DNA of 64,000 nt from Sulfuritalea sp. GTDB taxonomy: Bacteria; Pseudomonadota; Gammaproteobacteria; Burkholderiales; Rhodocyclaceae. Below, piece after piece: positions 27,089 through 36,509 of this stretch. Made by a program: the position numbers and the translations under genes. Each line of letters begins with the position of its first letter. Within the stretch, counting starts at the first letter, position 1. The stretch spans positions 1 through 64,000 of the forward strand of contig JAIPCF010000004.1 of NCBI GenBank assembly GCA_021738385.1. The letters are read 5' to 3'. The notes beneath the pieces were generated by a model. The model made no database searches, had not been told where the DNA came from, and was given only the letters and a program-made list of their open reading frames with translations.

Positions 27089-28786
27089 GTGTTTGAAAAA
27101 CTGATCTCACGGTTTCAAGAAAAGAAGAAGTCCGACCATCCGCTGGCCTCGGACGAGGGTTTGAGCGCGTTGATGGCTGACATCCCGCAGACTGACCCTC
27201 GAAGCCTGTTGTTTGATGTCGATCAGTGGCTCGCCGATCTGGAGAACTGCGTTTCCGAGATTGGACCTACGCTAGCCCTGCGTGCACTGGCACGGTTGGA
27301 TCAGTTTGCCCGCGCCAGTTCCCAGGAATTGTTGACACGTTACCTGACGGTTGGCAAGCGAGAATACATGACGGATTCAGCATGGTCGGCGCTGGATACC
27401 CATGCCGACCATCAGTTCCGTTGCTACCGACTTTTTTTGAACGCATCAATCACGTTCGGCTCCGACGATGACAAGGTTCGCACAGCCCGTTGCGCGGCGC
27501 GCGCGCTGATGGCCTGGTCTTTGCGCAAGAAACTGCAACGTTTTCGCTACCGCAGACCGGACGAGAAACTTTGGCGAGAAGCCCACGACCTGCTTCAGGT
27601 ACTGAACCGTCTCGGCTTGCTGAAGACACGCGTAGCACCCTATCGAAACGAAGGGGACTCGTCGCCACTCGGCGAATACCTCATTGGGCTTTATCTCGAG
27701 TTCGTGCCGGTTGGCAACGTGGTGCCACAGCAACTCGAATTTGCTGAGTCGTTCCTGCGGTCCTTTGAAAGCCTCGATCTCAACTCGCAACCCGACAAGT
27801 TGAGTACCCACCTGATTGATCTCGGTGCAGCGGTGGGGCCGTTGCGACTGAAAAATGAAGAAGTCAAAGGAAAAAGCATTCGCTTCTGCTCGGTGCTCAA
27901 ACTGCGTGGCGCCCTGACGAAAGTAGCCGCTCAGGTGAAGAAACCGATTGATGATTCTGACTGGTTGGCGCACGTGCCAGCCAGCAGGGATCAGATTGAG
28001 AACGCCGTCATGATACTCATGACCTATTGGGCGCAGACACCGCCGAAACGCGGCAGTGATCGTGTCAATCAGAAAATCGAATTGCGGGTCGTTCTTGGTT
28101 TTGGTCTGGCCCGAAGGATGATTGCGGCCTCACATTTCGCCCGCATGGGACGTTCTGTGGAATATGAAGGCACCGATGCAACGCTACGATTTGACGAAGG
28201 ACGTTTTGGTACGGTGGCGCCAACGGAGGTAAAGGCAGACCCAGAAAGTGCAAGCGGCGAAGAAGACCAAACGAATGCAAGAACGCCGATCGAGATCCTG
28301 AACAGACTCGAAACGGGTGGCGATCTGGCGCAAATGGAAAACTGGACCCAGGTGGATGGCAGTGACACCGGATTCGGCGTTGTAGTGCCTGCTATTCTGC
28401 CGCGTCATCGAATCGGGCTGCTGATCTGCCTGCGCTATATCGAAGATCTTGACTGGCGTTTGGGTATTATCCGGCGCATCGGAAGAGATAGCGCGAATCG
28501 TCCCAGCATTGGCATTGAAACACTGGGCTGGCCATCAATTTGCGCATTGGCAAAACCGGTTGGCGAGGAAAGCGCATGGACCAAGGTGGCGGATGGTGGC
28601 CATGGCTGGTTTGACGCTATCGTGGTTAGCGAAAAAGGCACCGAGCTTATTCTGCCGGCGGGCACGTTTGAAGCGGGGGGGGAGGTTGATGTGCGCAGTG
28701 AAACCGGGCTCTGGCGAACCAGGATGGAGTCCTTGCTGGATCGCGGTCCCGATTATGACCGGATAAAATTTCGTCGAAATTCATGA
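27089..28786 (+). CDS. Conserved hypothetical protein, possible PilZ-like C-terminal barrel
   Basis: 565-aa ORF, GTG start. C-terminal '[43 protein letters not shown]' resembles PilZ-like segments (weak). Confidence 0.6.
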   Translation: MFEKLISRFQEKKKSDHPLASDEGLSALMADIPQTDPRSLLFDVDQWLADLENCVSEIGPTLALRALARLDQFARASSQELLTRYLTVGKREYMTDSAWSALDTHADHQFRCYRLFLNASITFGSDDDKVRTARCAARALMAWSLRKKLQRFRYRRPDEKLWREAHDLLQVLNRLGLLKTRVAPYRNEGDSSPLGEYLIGLYLEFVPVGNVVPQQLEFAESFLRSFESLDLNSQPDKLSTHLIDLGAAVGPLRLKNEEVKGKSIRFCSVLKLRGALTKVAAQVKKPIDDSDWLAHVPASRDQIENAVMILMTYWAQTPPKRGSDRVNQKIELRVVLGFGLARRMIAASHFARMGRSVEYEGTDATLRFDEGRFGTVAPTEVKADPESASGEEDQTNARTPIEILNRLETGGDLAQMENWTQVDGSDTGFGVVVPAILPRHRIGLLICLRYIEDLDWRLGIIRRIGRDSANRPSIGIETLGWPSICALAKPVGEESAWTKVADGGHGWFDAIVVSEKGTELILPAGTFEAGGEVDVRSETGLWRTRMESLLDRGPDYDRIKFRRNS

Positions 28787-29466
28787 AAGATCTTATGACC
28801 CAGGATGATTTGAAGCAGGCTGTCGCGAGCGCGGCGCGTGACTACGTGATTGAGCACTTGCCGCCCGGCGCAATTCTTGGCGTGGGTACTGGCTCCACGG
28901 CGAATTTTTTTATTGACGAGATCGCCGGCATCAAAGATCGCATCGGCGGTACGGTCGCCAGTTCAGAAGCGACCGCCAGACGACTCGCTGGTCATGGCTT
29001 GCGCGTGCTTGATCTCAACGAGATCGACGCCATGGGCATTTACGTCGATGGCGCGGATGAGATCGATGCCAGCATGGCCATGATAAAAGGCGGCGGCGGC
29101 GCGCTGACCCGCGAAAAAATAGTTGCCGCGGTGGCGGACACCTTTGTCTGCATCTGCGATGCGTCGAAGCGGGTGGAGACCATGGGCAAGTTTCCGCTGC
29201 CGGTGGAAGTCATACCGATGGCCAGTGCCTTCGTCAGCCGGGAGCTGGTCAAACTGGGCGGCGTGCCGAAGCTGCGCGAAGGTATGGTGACCGACAATGG
29301 CAACGTGATTCTCGACGTGCATGGCTTTTCGATTACCGATCCGGTCGGCCTCGAGGCACAGATCAACCAGATCGTGGGTGTCGTCACCAATGGTTTGTTC
29401 GCGCGGCGCGGCGCTGATGTGTTGTTGCTATCCAGCGCCAACGGAGTACAAAGCTTTTTACGTTGA
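28783..29466 (+). CDS. rpiA: Ribose-5-phosphate isomerase A
   Basis: '[16 protein letters not shown]', '[28 protein letters not shown]'. Confidence 0.97.
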   Translation: MKDLMTQDDLKQAVASAARDYVIEHLPPGAILGVGTGSTANFFIDEIAGIKDRIGGTVASSEATARRLAGHGLRVLDLNEIDAMGIYVDGADEIDASMAMIKGGGGALTREKIVAAVADTFVCICDASKRVETMGKFPLPVEVIPMASAFVSRELVKLGGVPKLREGMVTDNGNVILDVHGFSITDPVGLEAQINQIVGVVTNGLFARRGADVLLLSSANGVQSFLR

Positions 29467-29523
29467 AATAAATCCTTCACATCCCATTGCTATAGTGTCG
29501 GGATTGCAGAAAAAGGTGGTCGC

Positions 29524-30231
29524 ATGAACCAGGAACACATCAGCCGGCAATTCGATGCCGATCTCGAAGGCTTGCGCACAGGCGTTCTGGCAATGGGTGG
29601 CCTGGTCGAGCAGCAATTGATTCGCGCCATGGATGGTCTCGAATCGGGCGACATGGCACTCATCGATCAGGTTATTTCTACCGATCGACAGGTCAATCGG
29701 CATGAAGTCGAACTCGATGAGGCGTGCAACAACGTCATTGCCCGACGCCAGCCGGCAGCGGTTGATTTGCGCATGATCATGACCGTGGTGAAAACCATTA
29801 CTGATCTGGAGCGCATCGGCGACGAAGCCAAGAAGATTGCCAAGATGGCGCGTGACATTCATAGCGGCGACATTCGCGTTGTGCCTCGTGTTGATTTGCG
29901 CGCCTCGGCGGATATCGCGGTAGCCATGCTGCGCCGCTCGCTCGATGCATTCGCCCGTCTCGACGTCAATGCCTCAGCCGAGGTGGTGCGTCAGGACAAG
30001 GAGGTCGATGCCGGCTTCAAGGCGGCAATGCGCCAGCTCATCACTTTCATGATGGAAGATCCGCGCACCATTTCAAGTTCGCTCGATCTGCTGTTCGTCG
30101 CTCGATCAATAGAACGTATCGGGGACCACGCGAAGAACATTTCCGAGTATGTGGTCTATCTGGTCAAGGGGCGTGACGTGCGTCACATCGGCCTCGAAGC
30201 CATGGAAAAGGAAGTGGCGGGCCAGCCCTGA
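29524..30231 (+). CDS. phoU: Phosphate signalling protein PhoU
   Basis: 'HISRQFDADLEGLRTGVLAMGGLVEQQL', 'DLERIGDEAKKIAKMA', 'RSIERIGDHAKNISEYVVYLVKGRDVRH'. Confidence 0.95.
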   Translation: MNQEHISRQFDADLEGLRTGVLAMGGLVEQQLIRAMDGLESGDMALIDQVISTDRQVNRHEVELDEACNNVIARRQPAAVDLRMIMTVVKTITDLERIGDEAKKIAKMARDIHSGDIRVVPRVDLRASADIAVAMLRRSLDAFARLDVNASAEVVRQDKEVDAGFKAAMRQLITFMMEDPRTISSSLDLLFVARSIERIGDHAKNISEYVVYLVKGRDVRHIGLEAMEKEVAGQP

Positions 30232-30256
30232 CCTACTATCCCGCCTGGAGCGTCAA

Positions 30257-30529
30257 TTAGCTGGCTGGAGGTACGTAGCCGCCGACCTGATCTGCCCCGT
30301 CGCCGAAGAAGTGTTTTTGCACCTGCTCGGCAAGATACTTTCGATGCTGGGCATCGGCCAGGCTCAAGCGATTTTCGTTGATGATCATTGTTTGCAGCTT
30401 GATCCATTGCTGCCAGGCTTCCTTCGAGACATTTTCGTAAATCCTCTTGCCCATTTCGCCCGGCATGGGAGGTAGATCGAGACCTTCGGCCTCATGTCCG
30501 AGTTTGATGCAATTGACCATGCGTGCCAC
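30257..30529 (-). CDS. yggX: Probable Fe(2+)-trafficking protein YggX
   Basis: '[66 protein letters not shown]'. Confidence 0.95.
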   Translation of the reverse strand: MARMVNCIKLGHEAEGLDLPPMPGEMGKRIYENVSKEAWQQWIKLQTMIINENRLSLADAQHRKYLAEQVQKHFFGDGADQVGGYVPPAS

Positions 30530-30568
30530 GGTGTTTCCTTTCGCTGTGTTGGTAAAGACCTGCTCAGT

Positions 30569-31912
30569 TTACATCGACTTCACCAGGACTTTCGACCGGC
30601 GCTGCAAGTTGTAGAGGTCGCGCCGGGCCGTCGGCAGGGCATCAACGCCAGCGGCAACATAGCCACGCTCAATAAACCAGTGCGCGGTGCGGGTGGTCAG
30701 GACAAACAGCCGCTGCAGCTTCAGCTTTTTCGCTCGCGCTTCGATGTGGCAGCGCAACTGCTCGCCGTAACCGCTGCGACGGAAATCCGGCATGACGGCA
30801 AGGCATGCCAGTTCCGCTGATTTTTCTGTAGAAAATGGATATAGCGCCGCGCAACCGACAATCACTCCGTCATGCTCCACCACCGAAAAGCGGGTGATTT
30901 CCATTTCGAGCCGTTCGCGACCCCGTTTGACCAGGGTACCATCGGCTTCCAGCGGCTCGATCAGACCGAGAATGGCGCCCACATCGTCGATGCTCGCATC
31001 GCGCAATCTTGCCAACGGCACGCTGGTCATGACGGTGCCGACGCCATCGCGGGTAAAAAACTCCATCAACATCGCACCGTCGGCCTTGCGGTCGAGGAAA
31101 TGCACGCGACCGACGCCGGCCCGGCAGGCTCGTATTGCGCTGGGCAAGACGCGCACAATTTCCGGCCCTTGTTTAGGCAAATGTCGCGCCACGAGTTTCT
31201 GCGCTTCGTCAGCGGTGAGCGCGTCAATCGGTTCCTTTTTGCCACTTATCAGTCCGGGCGCGTCGCACAGATAGATCAACTTGTTCGCCTTGACGGCGAC
31301 AGCAACCGCCTCGGCCACTTCTTCCCAAGCCAGGTTGAATATCTCACCGGTCGGCGAAGCGCCGATAGGAGTAATCAGCACCAGGTTTTCCTGGATCAGG
31401 TCTGCTTCAATTTCATCTGCAATTACTTTTCGCACAGCGCCCGTGTATTGAAAGTCGACACCGTTGACCACGCCAACCGGGCGCGCGGTGATGAAGTTGC
31501 CGCCGGTAACCCGCAGGAAGGCGCCGGCCATTGGCGTGTTGGGCAATCCCTGTGAGAGCATGGCCTCAATTTCGATGCGGGTGACGCCCATGGCACGCTT
31601 GACACATTCCAGAGCGGCAGCATCGGTGACGCGCAGGCCTTTGTGAAACCTCGGTTTAAGACCGCGTGCGTGCATCTCGGCATCGATCTGCGGGCGCGCT
31701 CCGTGCACCAGCACCAAGCGAATGCCCATGCTGTCGAGCAGGGCAATGTCATGAATCAGCGCTTGCGCAGCGCCTGCTTCAAGCACTTCGCCGCCGAACG
31801 CGATCACAAAAGTCTGACCGCGAAAGGCATGAATGTAAGGTGCCGCCTGGCGTACCCAAGCGACCAGACGAGCGTCGGTTTCGGGCTGGTTGCTACGGGT
31901 TTCCAGAGTCAC
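30569..31912 (-). CDS. argA: Amino-acid N-acetyltransferase
   Basis: N-terminal kinase-like fold plus C-terminal GNAT 'LACLAVMPDFRRSGYGEQL'. Confidence 0.95.
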   Translation of the reverse strand: MTLETRSNQPETDARLVAWVRQAAPYIHAFRGQTFVIAFGGEVLEAGAAQALIHDIALLDSMGIRLVLVHGARPQIDAEMHARGLKPRFHKGLRVTDAAALECVKRAMGVTRIEIEAMLSQGLPNTPMAGAFLRVTGGNFITARPVGVVNGVDFQYTGAVRKVIADEIEADLIQENLVLITPIGASPTGEIFNLAWEEVAEAVAVAVKANKLIYLCDAPGLISGKKEPIDALTADEAQKLVARHLPKQGPEIVRVLPSAIRACRAGVGRVHFLDRKADGAMLMEFFTRDGVGTVMTSVPLARLRDASIDDVGAILGLIEPLEADGTLVKRGRERLEMEITRFSVVEHDGVIVGCAALYPFSTEKSAELACLAVMPDFRRSGYGEQLRCHIEARAKKLKLQRLFVLTTRTAHWFIERGYVAAGVDALPTARRDLYNLQRRSKVLVKSM

Positions 31913-33624
31913 GGAACAGGTTTTCCTTTCTTTGGTTTGGTCTTCACCGCGTTACGAGATGCTCGCGGCGGAGTTGCCTTGGTAGCGGCTCTTTTTACTG
32001 GAGCTGTCTTCGGTCTTGGAGGCTGCGACTTTACGGCAGCTTGCGGTTTGACTTCTGCAAGATTCGGTTCCGGAGTTTTTGTGCTCCGCTTTTTCTTCAT
32101 GTCGGACTTGGAAGGTTTTTCAGGTTTTGCGACCGGTATCGGTTTGCCTTCAAGCGCCGCCTGTAGCCTTTCGCATATGGTTCGAATGACTTTGACGCGA
32201 GCATAGGTTTTGTCATTCGCCTCAACCAGCGTCCATGGCGCGGAACCGGTGCTGGTGCGATCCACCATGTCACAGACAGCTTCGTGATAGGCATCCCATT
32301 TTTCGCGGTTGCGCCAGTCCTCTTCGGTGAGTTTGAAGCGTTTGAACTCGATCTTCTCGCGCTCCTTGAAGCGACGCAACTGCTCCTCCTTGCCGACCTG
32401 CAGCCAGAACTTGATGACTATTGCGCCGGATTGGGATAACTCGTGCTCGAAGTCGTTGATCTCGGTGTAGGCGCGCAGCCAGTCGGCTTCGGAGCAGAAG
32501 CCTTCAACGCGTTCGACCAGTACGCGCCCGTACCAGGACCGGTCGAATATCGTCACGCGGCCGACACGCGGCACATGCCGCCAGAAGCGCCACATATAAG
32601 GCTGGGCGCGTTCTTCCTCGGTCGGCGCCGCGATCGGTACGATTTGATAGTCTCGCGCATCCATCGATGCCGTGACTCGGCGGATGGCGCCTCCTTTGCC
32701 GGCGGCATCGGAACCCTCGAATACACAGATCACCGACTTTTGTTTGAAGCGGGGATCGCGCACCAGCTCCGAGAGTCGCCCCTGCCATTTGGCGAGCTGA
32801 TCTCCGTATTGCTGCTTCGTGAGAGTGTGCGAAAGGTTGAGTTCCGAAATCACATCGCGGCCGTCGATATTCGGCTTCACCGGAGGTGCCACCGGTGTCG
32901 CCTGCTTGTCCGAGCCGGCCAGGCGTTGGCGAATGGTGTCGAGAATGATCTTGCCAGTGGTCAGCGAACGAAAACGATCATCTTCGCCTTCGACAATGAT
33001 CCACGGTGCCCAGGGCGTGTTAGTCATGCGCAATACGTGGCCGACCACATCCTGCAACTTGTTATACGTCTTGAGCCGATCCCAGTTCCATTTGGTGACA
33101 CGCCACGCCGTGCGCGGGTCTTTTTCCAGGGCCTTCAGGCGTCGCTTCTGGCCGTCCTTGGTCAGATGGAACCAGAACTTGAGCACGACCGCACCTTCAT
33201 TGACCAGCATCGCCTCGAATCGGTTGATCTGGTCGATACGCTGATCCATCGCTGCCTGGGTCATGCCGCCGTCAATGCGATCGTGAATCGGGCTCGAGTA
33301 CCACGAGCCCGCAAAAATACCGATGCGTCCTTTGGGTGGCAGTGCCCGCCAATAACGCCACATGAATGGGCGTTGGCGTTCTTCGTCGGTGGGTGCGGAG
33401 AAGGCGAGCGTGGAAATGAAGCGAGGATCCATCCACTCGTACAGTACGTTGATTGTCTCGCCCTTGCCGGCGCCATCCTGGCCGCTGATAAGGACGATAA
33501 CCGGAATTTTTCCGTTTTCCCGCAAGTCAAATTGCGCATCAAGCAAAGCGGCGCGCAGTTGCGGTACGGCCTTCTTGTAGGTTGCCTTGTCGATCTTGTG
33601 ACCGATTTCTGCGGATTCGAACAT
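31909..33624 (-). CDS. pap: PPK2-family polyphosphate:AMP phosphotransferase (tandem domains) with Lys/Pro-rich tail
   Basis: Two PPK2 modules ('VLISGQDGAGKGETIN', 'CVFEGSDAAGKGGAIRRV', 'FDRSWYGRVLVERVEGF'). Start MFESAEIG at 33624 overlaps the rsmE stop. Confidence 0.85.
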   Translation of the reverse strand: MFESAEIGHKIDKATYKKAVPQLRAALLDAQFDLRENGKIPVIVLISGQDGAGKGETINVLYEWMDPRFISTLAFSAPTDEERQRPFMWRYWRALPPKGRIGIFAGSWYSSPIHDRIDGGMTQAAMDQRIDQINRFEAMLVNEGAVVLKFWFHLTKDGQKRRLKALEKDPRTAWRVTKWNWDRLKTYNKLQDVVGHVLRMTNTPWAPWIIVEGEDDRFRSLTTGKIILDTIRQRLAGSDKQATPVAPPVKPNIDGRDVISELNLSHTLTKQQYGDQLAKWQGRLSELVRDPRFKQKSVICVFEGSDAAGKGGAIRRVTASMDARDYQIVPIAAPTEEERAQPYMWRFWRHVPRVGRVTIFDRSWYGRVLVERVEGFCSEADWLRAYTEINDFEHELSQSGAIVIKFWLQVGKEEQLRRFKEREKIEFKRFKLTEEDWRNREKWDAYHEAVCDMVDRTSTGSAPWTLVEANDKTYARVKVIRTICERLQAALEGKPIPVAKPEKPSKSDMKKKRSTKTPEPNLAEVKPQAAVKSQPPRPKTAPVKRAATKATPPRASRNAVKTKPKKGKPVP

Positions 33625-34352
33625 CACCAGTCTCCCCAAAGTGCCATCATTGCCGCCACAGCGCCAAGTCCGGCGGTTTCGGTGCGCAAAACGCGCGGCC
33701 CCAGTCCGATTGGCTGGAAACCTGCAGCACGCGCGGCCAGCAGTTCGCCTTCTTCAAACCCCCCTTCCGGACCCACCAGCAAATAGACAGGTGCGGTAGG
33801 TAAAGCCATGTCACGCAGGGATTCGGTAGCTCCCGGCGCACAGACGAACCGTAGCCCATTCTCCTGCGCTGCCATGCCAAGATATTGCGGTAGATCAAGA
33901 ATTGGGGTTATCAGCGGCACGCGATTGCGCCCGGACTGCTCGCAAGCGGATATCGCGATTTTGCGCCAGTGTTCCACGCGGCGTTGCGCGCGTTCACCGG
34001 AGAGCCGGATCACGCTGCGTTTCGCCGTTACCGGCTGGATACTGCCGACGCCCAGCTCGACGGCTTTTTGCACCACCAGATCCATCTTGTCGCTGGAGGG
34101 CAGGGCTTGCACCAGCGTAATCGCCAATGGCGGCTCACGATCCGCATCGTCGAATTCGATGAGCGAGGCACGTAGATGTTTGCCTGCCGGATTGAGCTTT
34201 GCGCGCCATTGACCACCGCGCCCGTCGAACAGAATCGCCGTGTCACCAGCGCCGAGTCTCAGGACTTTCAAGGCGTGGTGGCTTGCCTCAGTGGCGAGCT
34301 CCACCGTGGCGCCAGGATTGAGTGGAATTGGCGAATAGAACCTCGGTATCAT
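33624..34352 (-). CDS. rsmE: 16S rRNA m3U1498 methyltransferase
   Basis: 'SHHALKVLRL', 'LVGPEGGFEEGELLAARAAGFQPIGLGPRVLRTETA'. Confidence 0.95.
   Translation of the reverse strand: MIPRFYSPIPLNPGATVELATEASHHALKVLRLGAGDTAILFDGRGGQWRAKLNPAGKHLRASLIEFDDADREPPLAITLVQALPSSDKMDLVVQKAVELGVGSIQPVTAKRSVIRLSGERAQRRVEHWRKIAISACEQSGRNRVPLITPILDLPQYLGMAAQENGLRFVCAPGATESLRDMALPTAPVYLLVGPEGGFEEGELLAARAAGFQPIGLGPRVLRTETAGLGAVAAMMALWGDW
34237..34260 (-). repeat. Dispersed 24-nt motif, copy 8 (in rsmE)
   Basis: GCCGTGTCACCAGCGCCGAGTCTC, 21/24; overlaps a segment that partly fits RsmE conservation, so may be partly coincidental. Confidence 0.5.
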
Positions 34353-34374
34353 GTTGTGATTATCGTCAAAACAA

Positions 34375-34432
34375 AGTTTCAGTGCAGGCTAACGCCAGAA
34401 TTATCGGCGTTAAGCGAAGCGGCCGAAACTAA
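34375..34432 (+). repeat. Two-copy intergenic hairpin repeat, copy B
   Basis: AGTTTCAGTGCAGGCTAACGCCAGAATTATCGGCGTTAAGCGAAGCGGCCGAAACTAA; inner stem TAACGCC/GGCGTTA, outer AGTTTC/GAAACT. Confidence 0.7.
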
Positions 34433-34448
34433 TATCGGGAGTTAGCGT

Positions 34449-35000
34449 ATGGCCAGTCTTTCATCACCCGTCTGCGACTTTGGCCGTCCGGCCCTGGATT
34501 TCGACCTGCCAGGAGTCGATGGAAAACGTCATACGCTGGCTAGCGCACGTGGTCCCAAAGGTTTGCTTGTAATGTTCATCTGCAATCACTGCCCCTATGT
34601 CAAAGCGGTGCTTGATCGCATCCTGCGGGACACGCGGGACCTAGCTGTGCTTGGGATCGGCAGTATCGCCATCATGAGCAACGACCCCAGCGACTACCCG
34701 GAGGACTCCTGGCCGAACATGGAAAAAATTGCGCGCGAGCGAGCGTTTCCTTTTCCGTATGTGCTGGACGAATCGCAGGCGGTGGCCAAAGCCTATGGCG
34801 CCGTGTGTACGCCGGACTTTTTCGGCTATAACGCCAAGCTGGAACTGCAATACCGCGGCAGACTTGACGAATCGCGCAGGGAGGCGGCAGCTGAGAGCGC
34901 GCGCCGGGAATTGTTCGAGGCGATGCAACAGGTGGCGTTGAGCGGAAAGGGTCCGGAGCAGCAGATTCCCAGTATTGGTTGCTCGATCAAGTGGCATTGA
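34449..35000 (+). CDS. Thioredoxin-fold (AhpC/TSA-like) family protein
   Basis: 'GKRHTLASARGPKGLLVMFICNHCPYVKAVLDRI', 'YGAVCTPDFFGYNAKLELQYRGRLDESR'. Confidence 0.85.
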   Translation: MASLSSPVCDFGRPALDFDLPGVDGKRHTLASARGPKGLLVMFICNHCPYVKAVLDRILRDTRDLAVLGIGSIAIMSNDPSDYPEDSWPNMEKIARERAFPFPYVLDESQAVAKAYGAVCTPDFFGYNAKLELQYRGRLDESRREAAAESARRELFEAMQQVALSGKGPEQQIPSIGCSIKWH

Positions 35001-35521
35001 CCACGGGGACGGAGGAGGGTAAGCCGAGTCCGGGGAGACTTGCCAGGCTGCGCAGGGTTGTGTGGCGCGCACTGCTGAGCTTGGCAATTGTGCTGGCAGG
35101 AATTGTTGCGGGAGGACAAATGGGTTTATTCGCGGGCAGTCGCCCGATCGGATTGGGTGTTCATGAAGGCCGCCTCAAACCTGCGCCGCCGACGCTGAAT
35201 TGCGTTAACAGCCAGAGTGCAGAAGGTTATTCGGTGATTGCGCCCCTCGCCTATAAGGGTGATGGCAAGACAGCCCTGGCGCGGCTCAATGCACTCATAT
35301 CAAGCAAGGCGGCGGCCAGGGTGGTGGAGACCCGGCCCGACTATCTTTACGCCGAGTTCTCTTCAAAATGGCTGGGTTTCGTGGACGACGTTGAGTTTTA
35401 TCTCGATGAAACGGCCGGGCTTATCCACGTTCGCTCGGCCTCACGCCTCGGCGGTAGGGATTTCGGGGTAAATCGAAAGCGGATTGAGGCGATCCGTTCC
35501 GCCTTTGGTCGGCAGACCTAG
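34979..35521 (+). CDS. DUF1499 family protein
   Basis: 'NCVNSQS', 'RPDYLYAEFSSKWLGFVDDVEFYLDETAGLIHVRSASRLGGRDFGVNRKRIEAIR'. Confidence 0.85.
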   Translation: MLDQVALTTGTEEGKPSPGRLARLRRVVWRALLSLAIVLAGIVAGGQMGLFAGSRPIGLGVHEGRLKPAPPTLNCVNSQSAEGYSVIAPLAYKGDGKTALARLNALISSKAAARVVETRPDYLYAEFSSKWLGFVDDVEFYLDETAGLIHVRSASRLGGRDFGVNRKRIEAIRSAFGRQT

Positions 35522-35530
35522 GCCGGAGAT

Positions 35531-35581
35531 CTGCAACCACCGCGAGAAGCTAGGCTTTCGATCGTTTCGCGGTGGTTGCAG
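35531..35581. terminator. 15-bp perfect inverted repeat at a convergent gene junction (possible bidirectional terminator)
   Basis: CTGCAACCACCGCGA (35531-35545)/TCGCGGTGGTTGCAG (35567-35581). Confidence 0.5.
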
Positions 35582-36509
35582 CGATCGACTCCTGCTTGCC
35601 GACCTGTGCTTCTATCAGTCGCGAACCCTCGCTGTCCATGAACAGCACGAAGGCGGATGCAGCAGGCATCAGCCGCTTGTCGGTACGATAGACCAGTCGC
35701 CAGTGTCGTATGACAGGTGATCCGGTGATATTCAGTTTTACCAGCCTCCCGACCGAGCGTTCGAGTCCGATGGAGTGCTCTGAAATGAATGACAGACCAA
35801 GGCCCGCCATCGCCGCCTGTTTGATGGTCTCGTTGCTGCCCAGTTCCATGATCGAACCGGCAGTCACTCGGTGCTCCTCCAAAAAGCGCTCCAGAGCGCC
35901 ACGAGTGCCTGAGCCCGGCTCTCGGATCAGCAGTGTTTCCTCGGCCAATCGCTGAGGGTCGACGCGTCTTTTGCCTGCCAGCGGGTGGTCGGGTGCGGCA
36001 ATGAACACCAACGGATGTTCGGCAAATATTTTCGCCACGGTCTCGAATTCACTTGGCGGAGTGCCCATGATGGCCAGGTCGATGTCGTTGTCCGCAAGAT
36101 GGCGCACGATGGAACCACGATTATTGACTGTCAGCTGCAACTCGACACCCGGATGCCGGCGTCTGAATTCAGCCAGCAGCGAAGGCGCAAAATACTTGGC
36201 AGTGCTGACCACTCCGATCTTCAGGCGGCCGGCTTCAACGCCTTTGAGCGCGGCCAGCGCTTCACCGGCTTCGCGCAACTGCTCGGCGATACGCCGCGCC
36301 TGACGTGCCAGTTCTTCACCCGCGGCGGTGAGCCGTACCTTCTTGCCCGTTTGTTCGGTCAGCGGCAGTTCGGCTTGATCTTCCAGTGCCTGTACTTGCA
36401 TCGAAACGGCCGGTTGGGTCAAATGCAGTTCTTCAGCGGCACGTGAAAATGATAGATGGCGGGCAACCGCCTCGAAGATCTTGAGTTGGCGCAGGGTGAC
36501 GTTTTTCAT
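35550..36509 (-). CDS. cbbR: LysR-type regulator, CbbR-like
   Basis: 'TLRQLKIFEAVARHLSFSRAAEELHLTQPAVSMQVQALED', 'GVVSTAKYFAPSLLAEFRRRHPGVEL'; located near cbbM. Confidence 0.85.
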   Translation of the reverse strand: MKNVTLRQLKIFEAVARHLSFSRAAEELHLTQPAVSMQVQALEDQAELPLTEQTGKKVRLTAAGEELARQARRIAEQLREAGEALAALKGVEAGRLKIGVVSTAKYFAPSLLAEFRRRHPGVELQLTVNNRGSIVRHLADNDIDLAIMGTPPSEFETVAKIFAEHPLVFIAAPDHPLAGKRRVDPQRLAEETLLIREPGSGTRGALERFLEEHRVTAGSIMELGSNETIKQAAMAGLGLSFISEHSIGLERSVGRLVKLNITGSPVIRHWRLVYRTDKRLMPAASAFVLFMDSEGSRLIEAQVGKQESIAATTAKRSKA

